NCBI GenBank assembly: GCA_016707685.1
Contig: JADJHE010000039.1
Location: 1 to 18,272, forward strand
Origin: Bacteroidota bacterium
Lineage (GTDB): Bacteria; Bacteroidota; Bacteroidia; 2-12-FULL-35-15
DNA: 18,272 nt
Direction: 5' to 3'
Numbering within the stretch: position 1 is the stretch's first letter; every line of letters begins with the position of its first letter. This document shows positions 9,287-17,420 of this stretch, in pieces. Under the pieces are notes generated by a model that saw only the letters and a program-made list of their open reading frames with translations, did no database searches and had not been told where the DNA came from. Both the position numbers and the translations under genes were made by a program.

Positions 9287-9344
9287 GTTATGGATTTCAA
9301 AAAAAAATCCTATCTTCACACTGCAATTTAATAAACGATACCCC

Positions 9345-11811
9345 ATGATTAAAAAATTACTTTCGTTACTAATCGTAACAATGTTCTCCTTTTCTGCCTC
9401 TGCCCAAGATTTTCTTGGATACATCAATAGTAATTATTCTGGTGTAACTGGTACGGACTTAAACCCTGCAAACGTAGTAAATAGCAGATACAAAGCCGAT
9501 ATTAGCCTTATTGGCTTAAGTTTTTCAGCATACAACAATTATATTGGACTAAAGCGTTCTGCTCTAAAAAAAGATGCTGCTGGTGAATATTCTGCATTTC
9601 AGGACACTGCATTTGCTGCCAATTATCTTTCACAACGAAATAATAACAGAAATAAATCGGTTTATTTTTCCAACCAAATTTATGGACCATCCTTTATGGT
9701 GAGTATAGGCACAAAAAACGCCTTTGCTATAAAATCAAAAGTACGTACCCTTCTTAATATTGATGGTATGGAGCCCCAATTGGCAACATTGATTTACAAT
9801 GAATTGGATTATCCTTCTTTGTGGGTTCAAAAGTTATCCAATAAAAGTTTAAGTATTCAAACCATGACATGGGCTGAATATAGCGGAACTTACGGACATG
9901 TGTTTAAAGATGGTGGGCCACATTTTATTAAAGCAGGTATCTCAGCTAAATACATCATGGGCTTACAAGCAGCATACATGCACGTTAACGATTTGAATTA
10001 TGAATTCACAAATGATACTACTTTATCGTTGTTTCATTCGGAGGTGAGTTATGGCCATTCCACCAACTACGATGGAACAGAGCCTGGTGTAGGTTTTAAT
10101 CAAATTTCTAAACCTGGATTTGGATTGGATTTAGGTGTTGTTTACGAATGGCGCCCCGATTACGATTCCTATAAATACGATATGGATGGCGAAACTGGCT
10201 TAGAACGAAAAGATAAAAACAAATACAAATTAAGAGTTGGATTATCGGTTACAGATATAGGATATGTAAAATTTAAAAAAGGAAAATACAGTCATAATTT
10301 CACTGCTAACATAGATTATTTCAACTTGCATAATTTTGATGGTATTGACAATCCTGAGCAATATGACAGTGTATTGAAAGCAAACTTTGTGATGAAAGAT
10401 GGGGAAGAATATTTTACAATGAATTTACCATTGGCAATTACTGCACAAATTGATTACAATATTTACAAAGACTTTTATGTAAACTTCACTCCTTATTGGT
10501 CGCCACAATTAAAAAAGAACGAAGAAAAGGTGCATGACTTAACAACGTTTAGTTTAACACCTCGTTGGGATCATAAATGGTTTGGGGCATTTCTACCTGT
10601 TTCATACGATGTAACAGGCAATACAAAAGTTGGTTTAGCATTGCGCATTGGTCCATTGATTCTTGGAACAAACAGTCTTGGTCCATGGGTAACTCGCACC
10701 GATATTTTTGGTGCTGATGCTTATGCAATGCTTAAAATACCAATCATGTACAAGCGTCCAAGAGATAAAGACAACGATAAAGTATCTGATAAAAGAGATA
10801 AATGTAAAGAAGTACCAGGCACTTGGGAGTTTTTAGGTTGTCCGGATAAAGATGGTGATCATATTCAAGATAAGGATGATGTTTGTCCGGATGAAGCTGG
10901 CTTACCTCAATTTAACGGTTGCCCTGATAAAGATGGTGATGGCATTATGGATAAACAAGATGCTTGTCCGGAAACTCCGGGATTACCAGAATTTAATGGT
11001 TGCCCAGATAAAGATGGTGACAAAATTATTGACAAAGATGATGACTGTCCAGATGATGCTGGTTTAATTGAATTTAAAGGTTGTCCGGATAGAGATGGGG
11101 ATTTAATCATGGATAAAAATGATGAATGCCCTGATAAAGCTGGTCCAGCAAGCAATAACGGTTGCCCTGAAGTTAAGTTAAACTTAGTTAATACTAATGG
11201 CGCAACAGTTCGTTCAGCTGTTCAGAAAAAAGATGGTAGTTTCTCATTTGATGAACTACCTGCTGATGAAATGGTAATGTTTACATTGGAAGGCGAGAAT
11301 ACCGAATTTTTAATGGAAGCAAAAGTTATCGTTGGTGGAATTGCTAAAAAAGCAATTCGTGATCCCAAAGACAAATTATTACGTTTCATTGTTATCAAAG
11401 CTGATGCAAACAAGTTAAAGCAAGAAGATGCAAAAGATGTTGCAATTAAATTAAACAAAGAAGAAGAGGAAGTATTGAAAAAAGCTTTCAATAACCTTGA
11501 ATTTGCTTCTGGCAAAGATATCATTAAGCAAGAATCCTTCTCTTCATTGGATGAATTAGCTGCATTAATGGCTAAAAAAACAAATTGGAGATTAAAAATA
11601 TCTGGACATACAGATAACCAAGGACAAGCAGCTGCTAACTTAAATTATCTGAAAACGTTCAAAAGCTGTTCAAGCTTATTTGGTGAGCAAAGGAATTGCA
11701 GCTGATCGTTTCAAAGTAGAATGGTTTGGTGCTAAAAAACCAATTGCCGATAATAAAACAGAAGCTGGACGTCAGAAAAATAGACGTGTTGAAATGTTGA
11801 TTATAGAATAA
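9345..11811 (+). CDS. OmpA-family outer-membrane protein: DUF5723-like barrel, five TSP3 repeats, OmpA C-terminal domain (two frameshifts)
   Basis: The start MIKKLLSLLIVTMFSFSASAQ is a clean signal peptide. The frame is open from 9267, but the 26 residues before this Met are polar and overlap the preceding gene. After the signal, DFLGYINSNYSGVTGTDLNP opens a DUF5723-like beta-barrel (to ~residue 465). Five thrombospondin type 3 units rich in DxDxDG calcium loops follow (~471-605), then a small beta domain, and from ~725 the OmpA peptidoglycan-binding domain (FASGKDIIKQ, SGHTDNQGQAA). The frame stops at 11705 inside that domain. Restoring one A near 11645 and one near 11656 gives LSEKRSKAVQAYLVSKGI ... 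GRQKNRRVEMLIIE, stopping at 11811: 822 residues with the canonical OmpA ending. It probably links the outer membrane to peptidoglycan. A weak -7-like TATCTTCA is at 9311-9318. Confidence 0.88.
10755..11159 (+). repeat. Five in-phase 81-bp repeats encoding TSP3 calcium-binding units
   Basis: Units begin at 10755, 10836, 10917, 10998 and 11079, each exactly 81 bases (27 residues). The typical unit starts GCPDKDGD, continues xIxDKxDxCP and ends with GLxxFx. The first unit is degenerate (RPRDKDND). Units 2-4 are nearly identical at the DNA level, which points to recent duplication or gene conversion. The aspartates are expected to bind calcium and stiffen the linker between barrel and OmpA domain. 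Confidence 0.9.
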
Positions 11812-11814
11812 AAT

Positions 11815-11847
11815 AAAATGTACCCGGAGTAAAACCGGGTACATTTT
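11815..11847 (+). terminator. Intrinsic terminator after the OmpA-family gene
   Basis: AAAATGTACCCGG (11815-11827) and CCGGGTACATTTT (11835-11847) form a perfect 13-bp stem with a 7-base loop, GC-rich at the loop end and A/T-rich at the base. It starts four bases after the corrected stop at 11811, which supports that stop over the one at 11705. The symmetry would let it act on both strands. Confidence 0.85.
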
Positions 11848-11867
11848 CATACAAAATGGCCCTTTAA

Positions 11868-12581
11868 ATGAATAAACTTTCACTTTTTTCCCTTTTTCCC
11901 CTTTTATTTTTTGTTTATTCCTGCAACTCTCCTTCTCCTCAAACAGTACAAGAGAAAGAGAAAATAGATACTGCTGCCACAATAGAAACAGATACTACTC
12001 TTATAACAGGAAAGTTTAAGGGCTTATTACAAACAAATTTTTCACTAACCAGTTGTGATTACATCGGGGAAAAGTATACGATCAATGATAAAACAGGACA
12101 ACTTGATTCTGTATTTGCTGTAATCGACCGTAACCGTGGAATTTACCCACCGGTGATCGAAGTTTACGGTCAGCTGCACAGAATAAAAGGAATTGATTAC
12201 GATGGCGAACTTACTGTTGACAGTATACTTTCTGCAGAAGGAAAAAATTACAACAACTCTTGTATCCCATACGATTTTTGGTGTATGGGCAATGAACCAT
12301 TCTGGCAATTGCAAATATCAGAAAAAGAAAATTTGATCGACCTCTATCTTCCAATGGAACTAAAAACAATTCATTTTGAATATGTAAAAGCAACAGAAAA
12401 AGAAAAAGAGATTATCTACATTGCGACAAATAAAAAAGATAGAATCGAAATTAAAATTAAAAATGGACCATGCAGCGATGGGATGAGTGAACGTAAATTC
12501 AACTATTCTGCTTCAATAAAAATAAATGAAAGAATATTAAAAGGATGCGCTGTAAAATTCGGAGAAACAATTTCAGAATAA
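11868..12581 (+). CDS. COG3650-type lipoprotein
   Basis: The 237-residue protein has a lipoprotein signal (hydrophobic core then VYSC, Cys19) followed by a Ser/Pro/Glu-rich linker. Residues ~45-125 form a small beta domain (ITGKFKGLLQTNFSLTSCDY ... IEVYGQLHRI ... ELTVDSI) that resembles NlpE-like envelope domains; this is an impression, not a firm assignment. The C-terminal ~100 residues carry the COG3650 pattern: FWCMGNEPFWQLQI (138-151), CSDGMSERKFNYSA (202-215) and LKGCAVKFGE (224-233). COG3650 proteins are envelope proteins of unknown function. Five cysteines besides the lipidated one may form disulfides. A possible -7 box (TACATTTT, 11840-11847) lies inside the upstream terminator arm. 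The hydrolase gene follows by 9 bases. Confidence 0.8.
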   Translation: MNKLSLFSLFPLLFFVYSCNSPSPQTVQEKEKIDTAATIETDTTLITGKFKGLLQTNFSLTSCDYIGEKYTINDKTGQLDSVFAVIDRNRGIYPPVIEVYGQLHRIKGIDYDGELTVDSILSAEGKNYNNSCIPYDFWCMGNEPFWQLQISEKENLIDLYLPMELKTIHFEYVKATEKEKEIIYIATNKKDRIEIKIKNGPCSDGMSERKFNYSASIKINERILKGCAVKFGETISE

Positions 12582-12590
12582 TATTGATAT

Positions 12591-13445
12591 ATGAAACTAC
12601 ACGTTATTAATACAGGCAATTTTAAATTAGATGGAGGGGCGATGTTTGGTGTTGTTCCAAAAACAATGTGGAGCAAAACAAATCCAGCAGATGAAAACAA
12701 CATGTGCAATTGGAGCATGCGCTGCTTGCTAATAGAAGATGGCAATAGATTAATATTAGTTGATAATGGAATAGGCGACAAACAAGATGCAAAATTTTTT
12801 TCGCACTATTATCTACACGGATACGAAACATTGGAGTCGTCACTAAAAAAAGCTGGGTTCTCAACAGATGATGTAACCGATATGTTTCTGACCCACTTGC
12901 ATTTCGATCATTGTGGAGGGAGTATAAAAAATAATGCCGCAAAAACAGGATTTGAAACCGTTTTTAAAAATGCAACTTACTGGAGCAATCAAGAACATTG
13001 GGAATGGGCAACAAAACCTAATCCTAGAGAAAAAGCAAGTTTCTTAAAAGAAAACATTATCCCCATTCAGGAAAGCGGACAATTAAAATTCATTACAGGA
13101 GAAGATTCAAAACAATTAGGTGAACACATCTCTTTATCCTACATGCGTGGACATACCGATGCAATGATGATTCCTCACATTCTATACAAAGGAAAAACAC
13201 TTGTTTTTATGGCCGACTTACTACCATCAACTGGACATATTCCATTACCTTATGTAATGGGATACGATACACGCCCCTTACTTACAATGACCGAAAAAGA
13301 AAAGTTTTTAAATACGGCTGCCGACAATGAATATGTGTTATTCCTGGAACACGATTCAGTAAATGAATGTTGTACATTACAACGAACAGAAAAAGGAATT
13401 CGATTAAAAGATACTTTTTCCTTTGAAGAATATTTTGGAAAATAA
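12591..13445 (+). CDS. Metallo-beta-lactamase-fold metal-dependent hydrolase
   Basis: The 284-residue protein has the complete dinuclear metal site of the MBL fold: THLHFDHCGG (101-110; His102, His104, Asp106, His107), GHTDAMM with His188, MADLLPSTGH with Asp209, and LEHD with His254. The N-terminal strands (LHVINTGNFKLDGGAMFGVV, CLLIEDGNRLILVDNGIGD) are typical of the cytoplasmic single-domain branch that includes lactonase-like enzymes. No signal peptide is seen. The actual substrate cannot be read from sequence. It begins 9 bases after the lipoprotein stop and is probably co-transcribed with it, and it ends in the bidirectional terminator shared with lgt. Confidence 0.9.
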   Translation: MKLHVINTGNFKLDGGAMFGVVPKTMWSKTNPADENNMCNWSMRCLLIEDGNRLILVDNGIGDKQDAKFFSHYYLHGYETLESSLKKAGFSTDDVTDMFLTHLHFDHCGGSIKNNAAKTGFETVFKNATYWSNQEHWEWATKPNPREKASFLKENIIPIQESGQLKFITGEDSKQLGEHISLSYMRGHTDAMMIPHILYKGKTLVFMADLLPSTGHIPLPYVMGYDTRPLLTMTEKEKFLNTAADNEYVLFLEHDSVNECCTLQRTEKGIRLKDTFSFEEYFGK

Positions 13446-13480
13446 AAGAAAAGCTGAGTTAAACACTCAGCTTTTCTTTT
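13444..13480. terminator. Bidirectional terminator between the MBL hydrolase and lgt
   Basis: AAAAGAAAAGCTGAGT (13444-13459) and ACTCAGCTTTTCTTTT (13465-13480) form a perfect 16-bp inverted repeat with a 5-base loop (TAAAC). The T-rich side works for both converging genes. It overlaps the hydrolase stop codon by two bases. The last lgt codons (KLSV) and its TAA fall inside the right arm and the loop. Confidence 0.9.
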
Positions 13481-14636
13481 TGATTTTGTTCCCGTTTCTT
13501 GAAATAAAATATTCCAATTACTCCGAGTATAAACAAAATAGAAGATATTAATTCAGCTTGTGTGAAACCAAAATCACCAATGTGATACAGTGTATTCACA
13601 CGAATTTTTTCGATGAAGAAACGTTCTAAACCATTAAAAACGAGGTAAATTGAAAATAACATACCTGGAGTCGTTATTCTTTTTCTTAAATACCATAATA
13701 TTCCAAATAAAGCCAAACACATTAATGTTTCATAAAATGGTGTTGGAAATACCGCTGGATCTAAATGATTGCAATAACGCTCACCAATACAATTTGCCAT
13801 TGGCACACCTTCGCTATTTACATTATGAGCATAATCGTAACTCCACACCCAATCAGGTGCCCAACTCAACCAATTTGGCTTAGGAGCAGTATTTGCAATT
13901 CCCCAATCGCCATCACCTGAAATGTGACAACCAATTCGACCAACGGCATAGCCTAACATAATTGCAGGAGCAGAAGTATCTATTAAATGTGTAATTGTAA
14001 TTTTATTTTTATAAGCGTAATAAATTACAGATGCTCCTCCACAAATTAAACCACCATACATGGTTAAACCACTAAATGATAACAATGAGCCAATTGGATC
14101 GGCAACAAAATCGTCCCAGTTTTCTAAATTGTGAAATATTTTAGCACCAATCAACCCAGCAGCTGCCGAAATCAAGGTCATGTTTCCTACATGCTGAGAG
14201 GCTTGCATCTTCTCCTCTACCCAAACTGGCTTTTCTAATTTTTCTTTTTCTTTATCACGGTATTTCATATAAGCCGACAATGCAGCGCCCAACAATCCAC
14301 CAATAATGTTCCCTTCAGTTGATAATATAAATGCCTGTGTATTCTCTGTAAATGCGCTAAAATTCAATGCGATAAACAACAATTTATATCCAATAAAAAA
14401 GCCAATTACTGCCGATGTAATTAGTTCAGCTGTTGTTGCTGCTTGCCCTTTTAAAATTTTCTTGGAAGTAAAGCCTAACAAACCTAATTGTTCTTTACGT
14501 TTAAGCTCCAATGCCCACACATAGGCAGCCAATAAAAAAGCAATGGCAACAAAAAAACCAAAGCTTTGAATCATTTTTAGGAATGGTAAATCAAGCCTAT
14601 TAAATCTTTTACTGCATAATAAAGTGATGGATACAT
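13459..14636 (-). CDS. lgt: Prolipoprotein diacylglyceryl transferase (one frameshift, start corrected)
   Basis: Lgt moves diacylglycerol from phosphatidylglycerol to the lipobox cysteine of preprolipoproteins at the inner membrane; it would act on lipoproteins such as the one at 11868. Signatures: SGLTMYGGLICGG, GRIGCHISGDGDWG, NGLERFFIEKIRVN, IGDFGFTQAELIS, and multiple membrane segments. The frame containing these is open to 14655 (MSIFINYV...), but that start lies inside the -7 box. A different frame starting at 14636 gives MYPSLYYAVKDLIG, the N-terminal style expected for Bacteroidota Lgt. It joins the main frame at DLPFLKMIQSFGFF if one T (minus strand) is restored near 14593-14594. The corrected length is 392 residues, longer than the E. 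coli enzyme. A periplasm-facing insert follows the signature (PNWLSWAPDWVWSYD...). Confidence 0.93.
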
Positions 14637-14652
14637 AATTTATAAATATTGA

Positions 14653-14660
14653 CAAAGTTA
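14653..14660 (-). promoter_or_regulatory. -7 promoter element of lgt
   Basis: The minus strand reads TAACTTTG, a perfect TAnnTTTG match, ending 16 bases upstream of the corrected lgt ATG at 14636. The alternative start at 14655 would lie inside this box, which argues for the downstream start. Confidence 0.6.
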
Positions 14661-14674
14661 AAATTATTCATTCA

Positions 14675-14708
14675 TTTGAAGTGATATCCCTTTTTTTTAT
14701 TAATTTAG
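14675..14708 (+). promoter_or_regulatory. Candidate promoter of the SBBP/T9SS protein gene
   Basis: TTTG (14675-14678) and TAATTTAG (14701-14708, seven of eight matches to TAnnTTTG) are 22 bases apart, within the Bacteroidota spacing range. The start codon follows 19 bases later. The spacer contains a run of eight T (14691-14698). Confidence 0.5.
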
Positions 14709-14727
14709 TGTACCAATAAGATAAAAC

Positions 14728-17362
14728 ATGAAAAAACGTCTACTAACATCCGCATTTTTACTACTAACAAGCATAAGCTTATTTTCACAAAACGCCATTT
14801 TTGATTGGGCAAAAAAAATGAGTGGTACAGGGAATGAAACCACCTACAAAGTAGCAACAGATGCTGCTGGCAATGTTTATTCCGCAGGTTATTTCAGTGG
14901 AACCGTAAACTTTAATCCAGGAGGTAGTTATCTTTTAACATCTTTAGGACTAAATGATGGATTCGTTTCGAAATTAGATGCCAATGGCAACTTTATTTGG
15001 GCTTTTAAACTAGGTAGTACAACTGCTGATGAAGTAAAATCAATTGCCGTTGATGCCACAGGGAATGTATTTGTTTGTGGTTCATTTAAAGGTACTGTCA
15101 ATTTTAATCCAAGTGGTACTGCTAATCTAACTTCTGCTGGTCAGGATGATATTTTTATCGCCAAATACGATTCAAATGGAAACTATCAATGGGCGAAACG
15201 TATGGGCAGCACATTGCCCGATATAGCTTATGATATCGCATTGGATGCTTCATCAAATGTTCATACAACAGGTTATTATTTAGGAACAGTAAATTTTAAT
15301 CCAGGTGGAACATTTAACATGACATCTCTTGGAGATGCAGATGTTTTTGTTTCAAAATTAGATGCTTCAGGAAACTTTGTTTGGGCTAAAAGCATGGGTG
15401 GAACATTAAGTGATGTTGCCTATGGAATAACTGTGGATGCTGGTGGTAATGTGATTACGACTGGTTATTTTGATGACATTGCAGACTTTGACCCAAGTGG
15501 TGTTAGCAATACGTTAACCACAGCAGGTGGAAATGATATTTTTATCTCAAAACTAAGCTCAACAGGAGCTTATGCTTGGGCTAAACGTATGGGAGGAACA
15601 TTGGGTGATGAAGCAGGTAGTATTTGTACTGATGCTGTAGGGAATGTTTATGCTGGTGGTAGATTTCAAGACATTGCAGATTTTGGTTCAACACTTCTTA
15701 TAAGCGCAGGAGCAATTGATGGATACGTTACTAAATTAAATCCAAGCGGTACTTTTATGTGGGCAAAACAATTGGGTGGAACGCTTGGTGATGCTGTTTA
15801 TGGAATAGCTACAGATGCATCCGGAAATGTTTATTCAACTGGATATTTTAATGATGTAGCAGACTTTAATCCAAGTTTTAACACAAATTCATTAACTTCT
15901 TCAGGATCCTTTGAAGTATTTATTTCAAAATTAGACAATTCAGGTAATTATGGCTGGGCAAAACAGCTTGGTGGTACAGGTGCTGATTTTGGACTTGGAA
16001 TACATTTAACTACTACTGGAATAATATATTCAGTTGGTAGTTTTTCAGGAACAGCAAACTTTAACCCAGATGGAACATTTAATATGGTGTCGGCAGGAAA
16101 TAGCGATGCCTTTGTTTTAAAATTAAAACCATGTATCAATACATTTGGTACAATCAATCCAACTGCTTGTTTAAGTTATACATTAAATAGCCAAACGTAT
16201 ACTACAACTGGAACTTATACTCAAAACTTAACAAATGCAGCAGGTTGTGATAGTACCTCACCATCAATCTTCGAATCAGTAATATCAATACCTCTATTAC
16301 ATCACAAACAAATGCAACTTGTATTGAGGAAATCAAGGAAGTGCTTCTATCAATGCAAATGGAGGTATTTTACCTTATAGTTATTCATGGTCACCAAGTG
16401 GAGGAACAACTGCTACAGCAATTAATTTAGCTGCTAACACATATACTTGTACAATAACTGATTCAATTGGATGTACAAAGCCACAAATCGTAACGATAAC
16501 ACAACCAACACAAACACAAATACCCGATATCTGTATGGTAACAACAGATGCACAATCGGTTAATAATATTGTATATTGGGACAGAACACTTTATCCGCAA
16601 GCAGATTCATTTGTTGTGTACCGCGAGGTGTCTACCAACATTTATTTAAGAATTGGTGCTGTTTCTATTGACTCCATCAGTGAATTTATTGATACAACAC
16701 GAAGTGTTGGACCAGCAAATGGTGACCCGAATGTTGGTTCGTATCGTTATAAACTACAATTATTAGATACATGTGGCAATTACAGTGCAATGAGTCCTTA
16801 CCACAATACCATTTATATTATTGATGCAGGCTTAGGTCAATTTACGTGGAGCATTCCTTACACGATTGAGGGAGGCGGCAACCCTGTTGCAAATTATGTA
16901 TTACTTTGCGATACAGCAAATATCGACTTCTGGACTCCTGTATCAACAGTTGCAGGGACGCAATCATCTGCTGTAGATCCTGGCTTTTCGAATCATGCTG
17001 TTATAGCAAACTGGCGCGTAAAAACGGCATGGAGCATCACTTGTGATCCAACAAGAGCAACTATTAATACAACACGCTCAAATATTAAAAGAGGAAGTAT
17101 GGTTACTGGAATAAATGAATTTTTAACTAACAATGTTATCATTTACCCAAATCCAGCATCTAATTATTTTACCATTCAACAGCCTCAATTTATAAAAGCT
17201 AGCACTATTTCTATTTACAATGCTATTGGAGAATTAGTCTATCAAAATACGACCAGCAATTTAACAGAAACAATAGCTACTGAAAATTTCGCAAAAGGTA
17301 TTTATACCGTTAATATTCAGACGCAAGTAGGAAACGTATTCAAGAAGTTAATTATTCAATAG
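14728..17362 (+). CDS. Secreted SBBP-repeat propeller protein with SprB repeat and T9SS sorting domain (two frameshifts)
   Basis: A signal peptide (MKKRLLTSAFLLLTSISLFSQ) is followed by seven SBBP-type units (residues ~27-469), then TINPTACLSYTLNSQTYTTT and GTYTQNLTNAAGCDST, a motif common in T9SS-secreted proteins. The frame then degrades and stops at 16380. Restoring one base near 16257 (giving DSTITINL) and one G at 16326 (giving NATCIGGNQGSASINANGG) joins it to the frame ending at 17362, for 878 residues. The joint reveals an SprB repeat (GGILPYSYSWSP ... AANTYTCTITDSIGCT), then a fibronectin III-like part (IVYWDRTLYPQADSFVVYRE; GSYRYKLQLLDTCGNYSAMS) and the T9SS type A tail (VIIYPNPASNYFTI ... 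KGIYTVNI ... KKLIIQ). It is likely exported and cell-surface attached; its ligand is unknown. Confidence 0.88.
14806..16134 (+). repeat. Seven SBBP-type propeller repeats (~63 residues each)
   Basis: Units start at each WAK/WAF (WAKKMSG, WAFKLGS, WAKRMGS, WAKSMGG, WAKRMGG, WAKQLGG, WAKQLGG). They share the order: xATDAxGNVYxxGYF, then GTVNFNPGG, then xLTSxGxxD, then FVSKLDxxGNF. Seven units fit a closed seven-bladed beta-propeller. DNA similarity between units is visible (for example the GGAACATT and TTTAATCCA segments), so misassembly by repeat collapse is possible. Confidence 0.85.
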
Positions 17363-17383
17363 TACTCATTTCATATAAAAGCT

Positions 17384-17391
17384 TAAATTTG
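17384..17391 (+). promoter_or_regulatory. -7 promoter element of the sensor gene, abutting the terminator stem
   Basis: TAAATTTG is a perfect TAnnTTTG match, and its last G is the first base of the hairpin stem at 17391. Transcription would begin around the hairpin loop, so the new message would carry only the 3' arm and escape the terminator. The leader would be about 20 bases. No clear -33 element is seen. Confidence 0.45.
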
Positions 17392-17416
17392 CCTGACCAA
17401 TTGGTCGGGCATTTTT
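17391..17416 (+). terminator. Intrinsic terminator after the SBBP protein gene
   Basis: GCCTGACC (17391-17398) pairs with GGTCGGGC (17403-17410), with one T-G wobble, around an AATT loop. ATTTTT follows immediately. It is placed 28 bases after the corrected stop at 17362. Confidence 0.8.
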
Positions 17417-17420
17417 ATTT

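Noticed and set aside
9267..9344. Upstream start for the OmpA-family protein (Met at 9267)
   Set aside because: It overlaps the previous gene and puts 26 polar residues before a perfect signal peptide; the Met at 9345 fits export.
10907..11155. 82-residue open frame on the minus strand opposite the TSP3 repeats
   Set aside because: It is the antisense shadow of the 81-bp repeats (Ser/Leu/Gly periodicity copied from the coding strand), with no promoter or independent codon signal.
10755..11159. Tandem 81-bp repeats as a minisatellite or CRISPR-like array
   Set aside because: The repeats are in-phase coding units with the calcium-binding TSP3 pattern and no unique spacers.
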